Translations under genes and position numbers: made by a program
NCBI GenBank assembly: GCA_036924085.1
Contig: JAVGWX010000007.1
Location: 75,578,448-75,642,447, forward strand
From: Ariolimax columbianus
Lineage: Eukaryota; Mollusca; Gastropoda; Stylommatophora; Arionidae
Reading direction: 5' to 3'
DNA: 64,000 nt
Notes under the pieces: generated by a model
What the model was told of the DNA's origin: nothing
What the model saw: only the letters and a program-made list of their open reading frames with translations
Database searches by the model: none
Shown here: positions 1 through 11,440 of the stretch, piece by piece
Position numbering within the stretch: the first letter of the stretch is position 1
Layout of the letters: each line of letters opens with the position of its first letter

Positions 1-119
1 TTATTTCATTGTGGTAATGTTTAGTGTTTTATTCCAGTGTTATAAGTGGTGACTGTGGAATACCTTATTGTTTACACAGGTGTGTATGTAGCTTTAAATG
101 GTGGATACTGCGGTACGTT

Positions 120-525
120 TTTAAATACTCTATTGTCACATACGACCTTTATAGTGTATATGGTCTATACAGCGTACTCTATTGTCACAAACGACCTGTA
201 TAGTTTAAATGGTCTATACAGCATACTCTATTGTAACAGGCGACCTTTATAGTTGTGTATGATCTTTACAGCATACTCTATTGTCACAGACTACATTTAT
301 AGTTTTATATGGTCTATACAGCATACTCTATTGTCACAGACGACATTTATAGTTTTATATGGTCTATGCAGCATACTCTATTGTGCCAAGTCGGGTTTCA
401 TAGTTGTATATGGTCTATACTGCACATTATATTGTCACAAACTACCTGTATCATTTTATGTGGCAGCACAGTACATTATCACGCAATGGTTTTACAGTTG
501 TAAATACCTGCTACTCTATTGATAA
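120..525. repeat. 50-bp tandem repeat, about 8 units
   Basis: The block GCATACTCTATTGTCACA recurs at 221, 271, 321 and 371, giving a 50-bp period, with more diverged units on both sides. Units carry small substitutions. Short reading frames through the array are a by-product of the repeat and are not annotated as genes. Confidence 0.9.
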
Positions 526-595
526 CTATGGTTTTCTATGTTGATAATGATAAATCGAATTGGGAATTCATGCGGGTTTATCAGAGCATTCATTT

Positions 596-901
596 ATGGA
601 GAAAATTGAACACAATCAGGCAAGAAACAAAACAGCCATGTTAAGACGGAGACATCCGTTCAAGATAACAGCTGGGCCGAAAACATCTGATCGTCTTCTG
701 CATGACCACGAGCATGTGTTTAATAAATGTCATATCCACGAACAGCGTAGACTTCCAATCTGGCGCAATCTTTTGGAACATATGTTTGTTTGTTCATACG
801 CATTCAGAATATTTCAGACGCAAGTATCTTTTGGCTTAGCCAAAGAAAGCAAAGTCAAAACGTACAATGATCGAGAAGCAGGTGTTTCCAATCGTTTATG
901 A
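596..901 (+). other. Unassigned 101-codon open frame
   Basis: From the ATG at 596 this + strand frame encodes about 101 residues rich in Arg, Lys and His, in a sequence that is neither repetitive nor obviously transposon-derived. A GTATGC that could act as a splice donor follows AGCAAG at about 903-908, in another frame. I do not recognise the product. It could be an exon of an unknown gene, a degraded mobile-element frame or chance. Confidence 0.2.
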
Positions 902-1851
902 GAGCAAGGTATGCATTTTTGTCTTTGGTAAAACTTTGGCAGGTAAAGTTACTCCCGTTTGAATAAGGCACACTACACTGACGTTTAAGACTTACATTTG
1001 GGGACAGGCGGTGTTAGGAAAGCCTGTTCATCGAGGTGGGGATTGTCACTGTGTACCCGTAGTAACGAGTCTGCAGAGTACTCCAGCCTTTTCTTTAAGC
1101 CAAGAGGATCCAGACCTACTTAGTACAGCAGGAGGATCCAGACCCACTAAATTCAGTAAGTCGAGGGATAAAAGAAGAGCGACTGTACCCTGCGACAAGA
1201 GAGCATTCATCAAGAGGGAAGAACTCATCACCAGTAGCCTCCAACAACAACAACAGCAGTAGCAATATAGTTAAATGCATCTTCCAATTTTGTTTTGTTT
1301 TTATAACTTTGAGGAGAAATTCAATGATCAAGCGAATAAAATCAATCTGTCCATACACATGCAGAAGCACTAGTCACATAATCCATGCTCCAAGTTATCT
1401 GTAAAGTAAATGGTGGATCGAACTTTTTTCACTTATTTCGTCATACTTCCATTGAACATAACGCACACTGATTTGAAAAATGAAATTGGAAGCACAACTT
1501 CAGGGCTAGTGACAAGACTGAAAAGAAAGATATGGTTCCAAGGTTGACCATATCGACAGCACCAGACACAAGTTTGCTGGGGAAACAATACTAACTACGA
1601 GGCATCTGTACATTCGAATTATGATACGTCCCTGTAACAGATCTAACAGAATTTACAAACTTCCATTACACGTTCTTTAAATAAAAAATAGGGCAAGTTG
1701 CAACAACAAAGCAAAATGAAGATTATACAAGCTCAATCTGTTACGGGAGAGAAAGTAAAAATATAATGCAGCTGGTTCATTTCAACGCGTCTTTCGGTAA
1801 CCTCTGCGAGTCAATCATATTTTTGCTATATATTGCTTGCCTTATAGTCAT
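902..1851. other. Unassigned stretch with one polyQ-ending frame
   Basis: A + strand frame of about 83 codons (1011-1262) ends in a run of glutamine codons written by a CAA/CAG microsatellite at about 1243-1260. A CAA-type tail like this can mark the 3' end of a retroelement, but no domain is recognisable. Nothing else in 1266-1851 could be assigned. Confidence 0.3.
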
Positions 1852-2935
1852 CATCAGTCCGGTAACCTAGAAGGTTATTGAGGCACTGTTATTGCAGTTT
1901 TAATTTCATCTATAGACCTTCCCGTCCAATTTTGTATATCGTCATCCTATCTCTTTTTTGGTTTCCCTCTCCTACGCTTCACAGGAACTGCCTTGCAGGA
2001 CGGTTTTGGTCAGCCCCACCGATCGTGATATATGTCCATACCATGTCAATTGTCGTATTTTTATTAAAGTAAGTAGGTTTTTATACTGGTCTAACTCCTT
2101 CCTAACAATTTCAAGAACACTCTCGTTTGTAACGCGATCCAGAATTCTTTGCAAGCATTGCATTTCCATTGCGAAAATTTTACGTTTTAGGGCAGCCGTC
2201 AGAGTCCAAGTCTCACACGCGTAGAGGTATACGAAGGTGACCATTGTATACATGAAAGTCAGCTTTGATATAAGGTTAATGTTCTTGTCTTTTCAGATTA
2301 TTCGCAGTCTGGTCAGGGCGACTATGGTCATCGCTGTTCTTGACTGGATCCTGCTCTAGACCCCTCCACATTCATTTCTGCTCCCAGATATTTGAACCGC
2401 GTAACACTTTCCAGAGGTTCACTACCGTTGGCCATAATCTGGTTTTAAATACCCTTTGGGGAGTTAACCATGATCTTACTCTTCTCTGCACTGATTTCCA
2501 TCCCAAATTTCTGGGCAACATTATCCAGGTTTGCGACTAGCCTTGCAAGTTCAGGCTCTGTTCCAGCCAGACCATTAATGTCGTTGACAAACCAGAGGTG
2601 TCCCTACGTGTTCATCCAATGTTTCTGACATAATGCGTTCTAGAAAAACATTGAAAGGTCTCGGAGAGAGGACACACTCCTGACGCACGCCGACTGTCAT
2701 GTGGAACCACTCACCTGTGGTCCCGTTGAAGTAAACTGCACTGCTGGCATCGAAGTATAGTTTCTCAATGACGTGGGTGAGCACCATCCTACTCGTACTT
2801 GCGCAGAGTTTCCCATAGGGCCTGATGTCCCACCCTGTCAAAAGTCGTTTTAAAGTCAACGAAGACCTGGTACAATTTATGTTTGTGCTGACTGTATTTT
2901 TCACTGATCAAGCGCTTGTCTTATCGATCTGTCGA
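1852..2935 (-). mobile_element. RTE-type LINE fragment, 3' part of RT, degenerate
   Basis: Read on the - strand the segment gives the later reverse transcriptase motifs in order but in several frames: a GVRQECVLSP block (catalytic-core motif before the active site) near 2670, a DINGLAG block near 2570 that corresponds to the YADD region, then YLYACETWTL and LTWYGHISRS motifs near 2200-2050. The 3' end at about 1852 reads CTGATGATGA on the - strand, the same end seen at 60820-60835. Frameshifts make it a dead 5'-truncated copy. The companion EN piece at 60126-60481 probably belongs to the same family. Confidence 0.8.
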
Positions 2936-2993
2936 AATGGTGGCATAAAACACTATTGTAAAAATTCTCTGGACTTTGACAGGATGATGTATT

Positions 2994-3298
2994 AGTTTCT
3001 CGAGTCACCTTCAACGTGACAATGTTATTTGTCCGACACTAATGCCCTATCAGTTTCACGAGTCACCTTCAACGTGACAATGTTATTTGTCCGACCCCTA
3101 ATGCCCTATCATTTTCTCGAGTCACCTTCAACGTGACAATGTTATTTGTGCGACCCCTACGGCCCTATCAGTTTCTCGTGTCACCTTCAACGTGGTAATG
3201 CTATTTGTCCGACCGCTACTGCCCTATCAGTTTCTCGTGTCACCTTCAACGTGGTAATGCTATTTGTCCGACCCCTAATGCCCTATCAGTGTCCGTGA
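2994..3298. repeat. 59-bp tandem repeat, 5 units
   Basis: The block GAGTCACCTTCAACGTGAC recurs about every 59 bp from 2994, followed each time by a version of ATGTTATTTGTCCGACC and TAATGCCCTATCA. The last two units share the variant GGTAATGC, which suggests the array grew at its right-hand end. Confidence 0.9.
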
Positions 3299-4269
3299 GA
3301 GATCTCCTCTGCCTGTGGCAAAGACCAGAACAGCACCGCTGACACAATGAAATCATGTCGTAAACTGCGGTTAACAATGCCGACCAATTAATTTTGGATT
3401 GAAGATACTGAAACTCTTGTCATTGAAACCCAAATTACATATATCACAAGTTTTTACAGTGTGTGATAGATATCTTGGTTTGAAATAATTTTCTGAAAAC
3501 AATATTTAATATGTGGTGCAGTAATATAACTAATTCGAATCGGGAGAAAAGGAAGAAGAAGAAGAAGAAGAAGAGAAGAAGAAGAAGAAGAAGAAGAAGA
3601 AAAGAAGAATAAGAAGAAGAAGAAGAAAAAGAAGAGAAGAAGAAGAAGAAGAAGTAGAACAACAACAACAACAACAATAATAACACATCAACAACAATAT
3701 GAACAAGTACGTTGTCCCTGCATAAATGATTCTATGCCAATCATCATTGACATCCTGACAGCAGTCACGACGGTCTAATGATGGCGAGTGTTTGATGGAA
3801 CTTTTGTGTCCCACTTTTCCTTTCTTTAAAGTCAAATTAATTGAACTTTAGTGAGGCGAGGTAATGTACAATCAATGTTTAGCCGGCGCTGAAAACTACT
3901 ATAGATTTTGCTGCGCTGTTCCACCCATTGTCACAGCTTTGTCTCTAGTACGTGCATACATTGTGGTTTCGACAAAGTTGACTTTGGCTTAATTGCTAGT
4001 TCTCCCTATAGACTATTGCTGCAACAGGTGCTCTTCCTCGGCGTATGCTGTGGGCGATCTTCTTGAGCTGAACTAAGGTGATTCCAGTTGCCCTACTCAA
4101 ATGTTCTTGACCAGATGTTTTTGGCTGCCCCACTAATCTCCTCAGCCCAAGTGTTGCAGGGGCCTGAAAGGGGCGTGAAGGATAGTTTCACTGAAAATAT
4201 GTCAATCATATTGTAAAAGGCGTCTAAGGTTGGTTGAACATAGGACTGGCTGCTTCATTATGTAGATTC
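3299..4269. other. Unassigned stretch around a GAA/AAC microsatellite
   Basis: Nothing recognisable apart from the microsatellite at 3545-3680. Long low-complexity frames on the - strand here are simply its translation. Confidence 0.5.
3545..3680. repeat. Compound GAA / AAC microsatellite
   Basis: About 105 bp of interrupted (GAA)n is followed by AACAACAACAACAACAATAATAA. Given that I-group LINEs in this window end in (GAA)n, it may be an expanded LINE or SINE tail, but no element sequence was recognised beside it. Confidence 0.9.
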
Positions 4270-4880
4270 TTACTTACTTACTTAGTCGCTCCTCTTCTAC
4301 CGTGAGGTGTAGAGGTTTGCCAATGAGAACGTCACCCTGCTCTATTCGCCGTCTTTTTCCTGGCCTCTTTCCAATCCAGCCCTCTATCACTTAGGGACTG
4401 TCGTATGTTGTCTTCCCAACGTACTTTGGGACGTCCTCGGGGTCTGCGTCCTTGACTTTTGATCTCCCATGACCGCTTTGGTATCCGATCTTCTCTTACA
4501 TTCTACAGACATGGCCAAACCACTGTAGTTGGGACTGCTCCACTCGTGTCTGCAGGAGTTGAACTTCAAGATTGCTACGTACTGTCTGGTTACGGATCTT
4601 GTCCCTTTTCGTCACCTGAACCACCTTTCTTAGGTACCTCATTTCTGAAGTTTGTAATTGCCTTTCTTGGGATGTAGTCATTGCCCATGACTCACGTCCA
4701 TATGTCAGGACAGGCACATAGGTCGAGCGGTATACATCCATCTTTGTTTTCCTGCTTATTTCTCTTCTAATGAGGAAACCTCTGTTTATTGCATGGAACA
4801 GTCTACTTGCAGCTGCCCTTCGTGCAGTTAACTCCTCTTTGATTCCTCCCCTGCTGTCTATTAGTAGATTCTTTAAGCCC
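4270..4880 (-). mobile_element. LINE fragment, RT C-terminal region
   Basis: The - strand encodes a typical post-RT region: YVPVLTYGRESWAM near 4710, then LQWFGHVCRM near 4510, with a frameshift before a basic tail rich in Thr, Arg and Gln. The 3' end on the - strand lies at about 4283, where GTCGCTCCTCTT is shared with 54031-54042, so a second copy of this 3' end is present there. Without the RT core the clade is uncertain; RTE-like is most likely. Confidence 0.7.
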
Positions 4881-4884
4881 CAAA

Positions 4885-5395
4885 ATATTCAACAAACATG
4901 GACAATCCAAGGAGATGGGTGGCAGGATAAGATACATGCGCAGAGGTATTGCAGAGAGCAGGCACTGTCACGGTCTTTTCATGTCTAGTCTTCGAAGGCT
5001 CCGATGACTAGAACGCACTCGGAGCATTTGGGGATTACAGAATACCAAAAAACATTCTCTATTGTGAATTACATTTGGGGAAAAGGCCTTTTCGCCGGCC
5101 ACTGCTTTGGTACAATGATGTATGCAAGAGGGATATGAATGATGCGGGCCTCGCTTTTAAATCATGGGAACATGGATCGTGTTGCATGGAGGAGCAGGAT
5201 TAAGCATGGAATACAGACAAAGGAGATACTGATTGCCGATAGGCTAAGGGCTCAGCATTTAAGAAGACACGCCATACAATGTGATGCCGCAAACAGTCCT
5301 GACTTTCCTTGCACACACAGTGAAAGCCATTTCAATGTTCGGTATTGTCTTACGAGTCACATTCGTTATTATCATAGACTGTAGTTTCATCCATT
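4885..5395 (+). mobile_element. LINE C-terminal fragment with zinc-finger tail
   Basis: The + strand reads WQDKIHAQRYCRE, then HGIQTKEILIADRLRAQHLR and a damaged PCTHSESHF...H finger (5270-5380). The same C-terminal cassette lies at 31577-32270 on the - strand, where the finger reads CLNCGRRFSA. Frames change several times, so the copy is dead. It abuts the opposite-strand LINE fragment ending near 4880. Confidence 0.75.
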
Positions 5396-7279
5396 TTTTT
5401 CAAAGCACAACTTCCTATCATCTGATAAGACGAAAATAGCCAATGGATGAACAAGTTAACATAAGAAACACAACTCATCATTCCAAGACGGAAGAAGGAC
5501 GTATGTCATGAGGGCATGCAAAGAAAGCCCCGAGTAATCTGCATAGTTGACTAACATGTTTTATTTTCTATGAATATCTGTTATATTATGTAACTAGAAA
5601 GATCTTGCAATGTACGAATAGACGACTGTGCAGGTGGCAGCATACGTGATACATTTCAAGACCGATATTCTGAGACTGGTGGAAACAAGATGGATAGAAA
5701 TTTGGAGGCCGAAACTGAACACAGCGAAATACTACTGCCCACATGGCACACAGACAAATATGTACACCTTATGAAGATACGAACTGTAGAGTTCTACCTT
5801 AAGGTAGGCTTTTGAGATATGTCAGATATGAACTAGTGTGTGACATGGATGTCTCTGATCACTATTTCTCTTTCTCCGGACTATTGACTGAATTATGAAG
5901 ACAACAACATCTACCGTTGTTGGAAAAAAATATGGAATTCAGAGGTGTTTGACAAAACAACTTGATGATTTGGACTCTTCCTATGACTTGAATATTATAT
6001 CGCATCATCGCAATAAGACACACAATAAAACATGTATATTTGATTAAAGGTCACATTAAGATTAGGAGAATAAATGCAGGTAACGACAATTAGATTGTAT
6101 TAGTACGATACACTCTTACATGATGGGAAATCATTAATACATCGTGGTAGAAATATAGACAAGCTATGAAGACCAGATACATATAGACAAAGTTTGAAGT
6201 ACAGATAAATATAGACAAAGTTTGAAGTACAGATAAATATAGACAAAGTTTGAAGTACAGATAAATATGTCAAAACAATTACACAAAAGAAAATACATTT
6301 GAGTGAACACATACAAAAAAAAATCAAAACAAAATAAGGCCAATACTAAAACAAAAATTTCTTAACAGTTCAAACACAAAATTAAATTCTTCAGCTCGAA
6401 TGTATAAATTCTACACGAATAACAACAACCAAAAGATGTGGATTTTCATAATGAGTGCCTGGGTAGAATAAAAGGATTGATATGGTATGAGAACATCAGT
6501 AATATGAAACGTTTTGAAAGGATCAGATGCAATTGGAACATGAGGTGAGATAAAATCACCGGCGTTAGAGACGGCACAGTTTAATGAGATCATTTGATAG
6601 CACCACAAGCAGTCTCTGTTCTTGAATCCGTATAGCAAGTGCAGTAGAGTTAGACCAAAACACATATGGAGAAGAGAGCTAGACAGAAAGGAAACGAAAT
6701 AAATGGACAAAGCTGGAGCAGTTGGCTCAGGACAGTGGGACTTGGAGTGTATATTTTGAAAACATTTGCCTCTCAGGCAGCAGAAAGGTTGAAGTGACTC
6801 TTCTCATCCCCTGTTGGTTCCATTTCAGCGCATTTATGTTGTTGTTTTTTTTCTTCATATAGTTACTGATGAAGAAAACTATTATAACAATGAATTATCT
6901 ATTACATCAAAATAATGATGTTATGCTGGAAAAATTGAACAACGAATGCACCTTAATTTGAATAGCATCGCTGCAGTTGCACCTTTCATCTCTTTTATAA
7001 ACGGTTTAAATGTTCCAGAGAGAATCACTAAAATTAAAAAGCACACAGTTTAGAATTTGCTGTCTGAATTCGTGTGAAAGATAACGTACTTGGTGTGGTC
7101 CTTCACTTTCTAGAAATGTCAATGTGTTCATGATATATAATCTCAAATCATCTAAAAAACATAATTCTCAGTTAATATTTCACCATTACTCAGTCATTTG
7201 TATGATTTGTCTTTATGGTTCACTGATGAATAGGACCACCACTAAATTTGGTTTATTTTTTTTAAAGTGCATTCCCTAG
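5396..7279. other. Unassigned AT-rich stretch
   Basis: No gene, RNA or element was recognised apart from the short tandem array at 6165-6275. The longest frames are hydrophobic AT-rich readings with no conserved motif. Confidence 0.5.
6165..6275. repeat. 27-bp tandem repeat, about 3.5 units
   Basis: The unit ATAGACAAAGTTTGAAGTAC plus AGATAAAT repeats from about 6180 with almost no divergence between the central units. Confidence 0.85.
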
Positions 7280-7590
7280 AGAGTTGAAAACGCTATTGGC
7301 CCTTTTGAAGATCTGTTCACAACAATCAAAAGACGAAAGATGGTCTGGTGCGGGCACGTCGCGAGGTCCAACGGAATTACCAACTCGATACTCTTTGGTT
7401 CCGTACCGGGACAGAGAGAGCGAGGACGTCCAAGGAAGAGATGGGTGGACAACATCACTGAGTGGTCAGGCCTTTGTCCCGGTGAGATACGACAGGCTGC
7501 GGCAGACAGAGAAAAATAGCGTGGGATTTTGGAAGTGTCTTCAAGTGTGTCCCAACGACTGATGGGTTACGGGATGAACTGAACTGAATT
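7280..7590 (+). mobile_element. RTE-type LINE 3' end (subfamily A)
   Basis: The + strand gives RRKMVWCGHVARSNG, GRPRKRWVDNITEW and a final MGYGMN, matching the end of the longer copy at 45679-47590. An in-frame TAG interrupts it near 7518. The 3' end has the subfamily form TTACGGGATGAAC followed by TGAAC repeats. Confidence 0.8.
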
Positions 7591-7829
7591 GAACCCTAGC
7601 ATTTACGTGTGCCGATTTCATTGTCATGATGACGGTACATGATGAAGTTACCAGACCCAAGCACATTCTGTAGATGCCTTTTACGACATGCTTGGAGGAT
7701 TTTAAGTGGTTATACTCTCTTAAGCTTGAGTGCCACTCGTGTGCGCCATCTGTAGGCACAAGTCAAAATCCTACACTTGTGTAGGCCGATCCAGGCAACG
7801 TAGAATAAGCGATAGTGATACAAGTGAAG
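7591..7829. other. Short unassigned stretch
   Basis: Nothing recognised between the LINE end and the minisatellite. Confidence 0.4.
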
Positions 7830-8460
7830 AGGGTAAATGTGAAACTGGTAAAAGTAATGGTGGGAGAAGTGATGGTGGGAGTGGTGATGGTGTGAGTGGT
7901 GATGGTGGGAGTGGTGATAGGGAGTGGTGATAGGGAGTGGTGATGGTGGAAGAGGTGATGGTGTGAGTGGTGATGGTGGGAGTGGTGATAGGGAGTGGTG
8001 ATGGTGGGAGTGGTGATGGTGTGAGTTGTGATGGTGGGAGTGGTGATAGGGAGTGGTGATGGTGGGAGAAGTGATGGTGGGAGTGGTGATGGTGGGAGAG
8101 GTGATGGTGGGAGTGGTGATGGTGGGAGAGGTGATGGTGGGAGTGGTGATGGTGGGAGTGGTTATGGTGGGATAGGTGATGGTAGGAGTGGTGATGGTGG
8201 GAGTGGTGATGGTGGGAGAGGTAATAACGATAGAGGTGATGGTGGGAGAGGTAATCATGACAGAAGTAATGGTGGGAGAGGTAATCCTGACAGAGATAAT
8301 GGTGACCATAATGTAGTGGTGATGTAGGTTAGGGTAGTAGAGAAGGTGATGGTAGAAGTAATCATGGTGGAGAGCGTGATGGTAGAAGTAATCGTGGTGG
8401 ACAAGGTGAAGGTATCGATACTGATAACAACAGAAAAACCACCGTGGGAGACCATGATTT
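7830..8460. repeat. GATGGTGG minisatellite, about 630 bp
   Basis: The array is built from a 15-bp unit GGTGATGGTGGGAGT with 12-15 bp variants, grading at the right into diverged units containing AATCATGA or AATCGTGG. Both strands stay open over long distances because the unit is a multiple of three, giving Gly-Asp-Gly-Gly-Ser on + and Thr-Ile-Thr-Ser-Pro on -. I treat those frames as artefacts. Confidence 0.95.
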
Positions 8461-8926
8461 GATGTGAGGCTAGTTATTTGCAAGAATGTTATCGCTCATG
8501 CTCCATGCAAATGGAAATAATTATGCCTCTGTACTACTCATTTCTGTATGCACGATAAGTGTCCATCTCCCTTCTTGTTATACGTTGTATGCTCATATTT
8601 TTTTATGTTTTCTGTGTGATATTCAATGTAGAGTTAACACATTTCTACATCCCCAGCCAAAGTTAACGGAAAAAGAAATGCGAGGTAAGAGTAAATTTAA
8701 CAGTTAACATATTGTATACAAAGTGTGACCCAACCACGGACCTAGATCAAATATGGTCAAAGTAACAAAATGTGTATGGTCTGGGCTCAAACAAAGTGTA
8801 TGGGTCCCATGATGCAGCACTGAATTAGCTGATAGCAGCCAACGATTCAGAGCTGACTGCTTGCAGCGGGATCAGTGATCAATAGCAGACTAAGACTCTA
8901 TTCCGCTTTCAGCAGGCGGCCCTGGA

Positions 8927-9115
8927 AAAATGTTGCACTAGTGTAACCTGACTAAGAGAATAAGAATTGCAGAGGGATGGCAAACCTGACTGCCAAACAT
9001 ACCGTGCTGAAACCGGAGTGTCGGGCCGAAAGGTGTGGATATTACTGCTTCGCTGTAAACTACGACACTATGTCCATTTTATGAAGACAAACTGGACTGT
9101 TGACATGTTGTATAA
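8927..9115 (+). repeat. Dispersed repeat, copy 1 (CGAAAGGTG family)
   Basis: GTCGGGCCGAAAGGTG and GCTTCGCTGTAAACTACGAC (9018-9065) recur in diverged form at 26830-27003, 36090-36270 (reverse) and 58931-59145. The other copies end in GAAGAAG, so it looks like a small retroposon. No reading frame is conserved. Confidence 0.65.
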
Positions 9116-9219
9116 GACGACTGCAAATAAGTGACGGTATATTTAGTTGGCAATTGTAGCAGTGCACTCTGTTGTCTGGACCATACGCAGTAGTAATAAC
9201 AAAACAAAAAATAGCACAC

Positions 9220-9540
9220 ATCACAGGGGGTGTTAGAATGTTAACAAAGAGAATGTAAGTCTGACGTGCAGATGCTTGTTATAAATGTCAGAATGTTCAC
9301 AGTTTCGATTACAGTGTTGAAGTCACTTCAGAAATTTTTAACAAAGACAATAAATTGAAGAGTGCAAACATAAGTCAGAGTACGATAACAGACGATAGCA
9401 TCGACAGCGGCAGACATTCGAGAATGTTCGCAGTGGTGATGCCAGTAACAAGAGTAGATGTTAGTTAAAGAATGTTAACAGATATAATATCAATAACGAT
9501 TGTAGATGCCAGCTGGAGAATGTTAAGAGACAATGAAAGA
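9220..9540. repeat. Degenerate tandem-like region around AGAATGTTAACA
   Basis: Variants of AGAATGTTAACA or AGAATGTTCACAG recur at irregular spacing, with repeated TAGATG(C/T)CAG or TAGATGTTAG pieces. It looks like an old, decayed minisatellite. Confidence 0.5.
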
Positions 9541-10135
9541 AACTTAACTTAACGTCTTTTTACTGTTTTAGAAGACTGCAGAGTCTGAAAACAGCCAGTA
9601 TCATTTTCATTTACTTGCTCTCAAAGCTTTACGCATCTAATCTATTCTTAAATGCATTTATTGTCCCTTTCTCTACTACTACCTGTGGCAATGCATTCCA
9701 AGCATTCATCACTCTCAGACTAAAAAAATAGTTCCTAATATCTAATCTGGACCTCTGTTTAGTTAATTTGTAGCTATGCCCTCTTGTTCTTGTAGGTGGT
9801 TGTATTTTGAAAAACGTGTTATAGTCTAATTTATCCTTCCAGTTGATAATCTTATAGACCTGTATTGTGACCTGGAATTCTTCTCTTTTCTATACACTAG
9901 GCCGGTTTTTCTCTTTCCTCATAACTGTAATTCTAGAATCACCCTATCAGCGTTCTCGCTCTCCTTTGTTTACTTTCCAGCATGTTTATATCTCCTCTAC
10001 GATAAAGATTCCACACCTGAACACAGTACTCCAATCTAGGTCTAACTAATGCTTTATACAGTTTGACAATTACTCCCTTGCACTTATGTTTAATATTTCT
10101 GTTTATCATACCTAACATCCGTGTCGTCTTCTACT
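9541..10135 (-). mobile_element. CR1/L2-type LINE, 3' end
   Basis: On the - strand the segment carries the C-terminal RT region: LYKALVRPRLEYCVQVWN near 10050, then the SRLDIR / FSLRVMNAWNALP-type block near 9740, and ends in a (TTAAG)n-like tail at 9541. Frameshifts are frequent. It is the longest of five copies of this 3' end in the window (others at 24587, 32302, 62110 and 63872). Confidence 0.8.
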
Positions 10136-10389
10136 CATCTTCCAAATGTTTCATGTCATCTTTTGCTTTATACTCACCCATCCTTTCTTTGTTTCTGCTT
10201 CCACACCTTTTTTCCTAGTCCCCTCACCTTTGTATTTTGTCTTCCTCCTTAATCTTTTTATCTGCGTCTAACACTAAGGGTGTACCCAAAGTGATGTACT
10301 GGGCAAAGGGCAGATTATACAAGTAACCTAGGTCTCCATGTTCAAACATGCAACAATCAATCGAGACTGGAATTACAGATATAAACACG

Positions 10390-10775
10390 AACACGTGTGT
10401 GTGTGTGTGGGTGTGTCTATGTGTGTGGTTAGGTGTGTGTGTGTTTATGTGTGTGTGTGTTTATGTGTGTGTGTGTGTGTCTATGTGTGTGGTTAGGTGT
10501 GTGTGTATTTGTGTTTGTGTGCATGTGTATGGTTAGGTGTGGGTGTGTATGTGGGTGTGGGTGTGTCTATGTGTGTGGCTAGGTGTGAATGTGTGGGTGT
10601 GGGTGTGTCTATGTGTGGGGCTAGGTGTGTGTGTTTGTGTGTGATTCTATGTGTGTGGCTAGGTGTGTGTATGTGTTTGTGTGTATGTGTCTATGTGTGT
10701 GGTTAGGTGTGTGTGTGTGTGTCTGTGTGTGGTTAGGTGTGTGTGTGTGTGTGTGTGTTTGTGCAAAAAGACAAT
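10390..10775. repeat. GT-rich microsatellite/minisatellite
   Basis: (GT)n tracts are broken by recurrent CTATGTGTGTGG(T/C)TAGGTGT, so a higher-order unit of roughly 50-60 bp is present. Frames rich in Cys and Val across it are artefacts. Confidence 0.95.
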
Positions 10776-11337
10776 AGGATAAACCGGGATTTCAGTAACG
10801 CTGAGATAAGAATACAATCTAGAAACGCGTCCGAGCGCGCTAAGTATGTGAGGTACGGTTCAATCGATACGGAGATCTCGTTAACGTATTTGTAAATAAG
10901 CGTACATATATATGTAAGCAACATATACTTCGGGTGCTTGGAAGAAAACAGCTGATGCCACTCTGAAATCAATGTTGATGTTAGACACCTCAACCATCTT
11001 GTATTGGAGCACGTCAACGGCAGTTTGGGAAACAAAGTCCGAACACGTTCCTGGGATAGACCGCCAACGCGTTGGGCAGACTACCTTGCACTTCACTACA
11101 ACATGCGTGGTACGTTAGAAGGAATGCGTGTTACCCACTAGACCTCGATAGCCTAGAAAATCTGGGACCAGCCCCGCCGCCCCCCCCCCTACCCCGCCCC
11201 CCGTTGAGGAACGGATCATCAAGTAATCAAATGATTAAAATAATTATTTGAAAAATTGAACGAATATATATATATATTGCGTTGTGTTCGAGAACATGCG
11301 GAAATCAACATCTATTAAATCCAACACACATTGATTT
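10776..11337. other. Unassigned stretch with a C-rich run
   Basis: A C-rich run with short interruptions lies at about 11175-11203 and a short (AT)n at about 11266-11277. No gene or element was recognised. Confidence 0.4.
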
Positions 11338-11440
11338 TTTTAAAAGTCTGTAACTCCACTGTCAAGTCAGTTCTATTGTATGGGGCTGAAACATGGAGTA
11401 CCACACATAAGATAGCAATGATGGTGCAGACTCTCAAAAG
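11338..11440 (+). mobile_element. Short LINE fragment (LYGAETW motif)
   Basis: The + strand reads VCNSTVKSVLLYGAETWSTT, the conserved block just after the RT domain of RTE-type LINEs. Similarity stops within about 100 bp. Confidence 0.6.

Noticed and set aside
1243..1262. Polyglutamine protein
   Set aside because: The Gln run is a short CAA/CAG microsatellite at the end of an unassigned frame; it may equally be a retroelement tail.
7710..8483. Long - strand frame of 257 codons rich in Thr, Ile, Ser, Pro and His
   Set aside because: It is the translation of the GATGGTGG minisatellite; the opposite strand is equally open as Gly-Asp-Gly-Gly-Ser. No non-repeat domain is attached.
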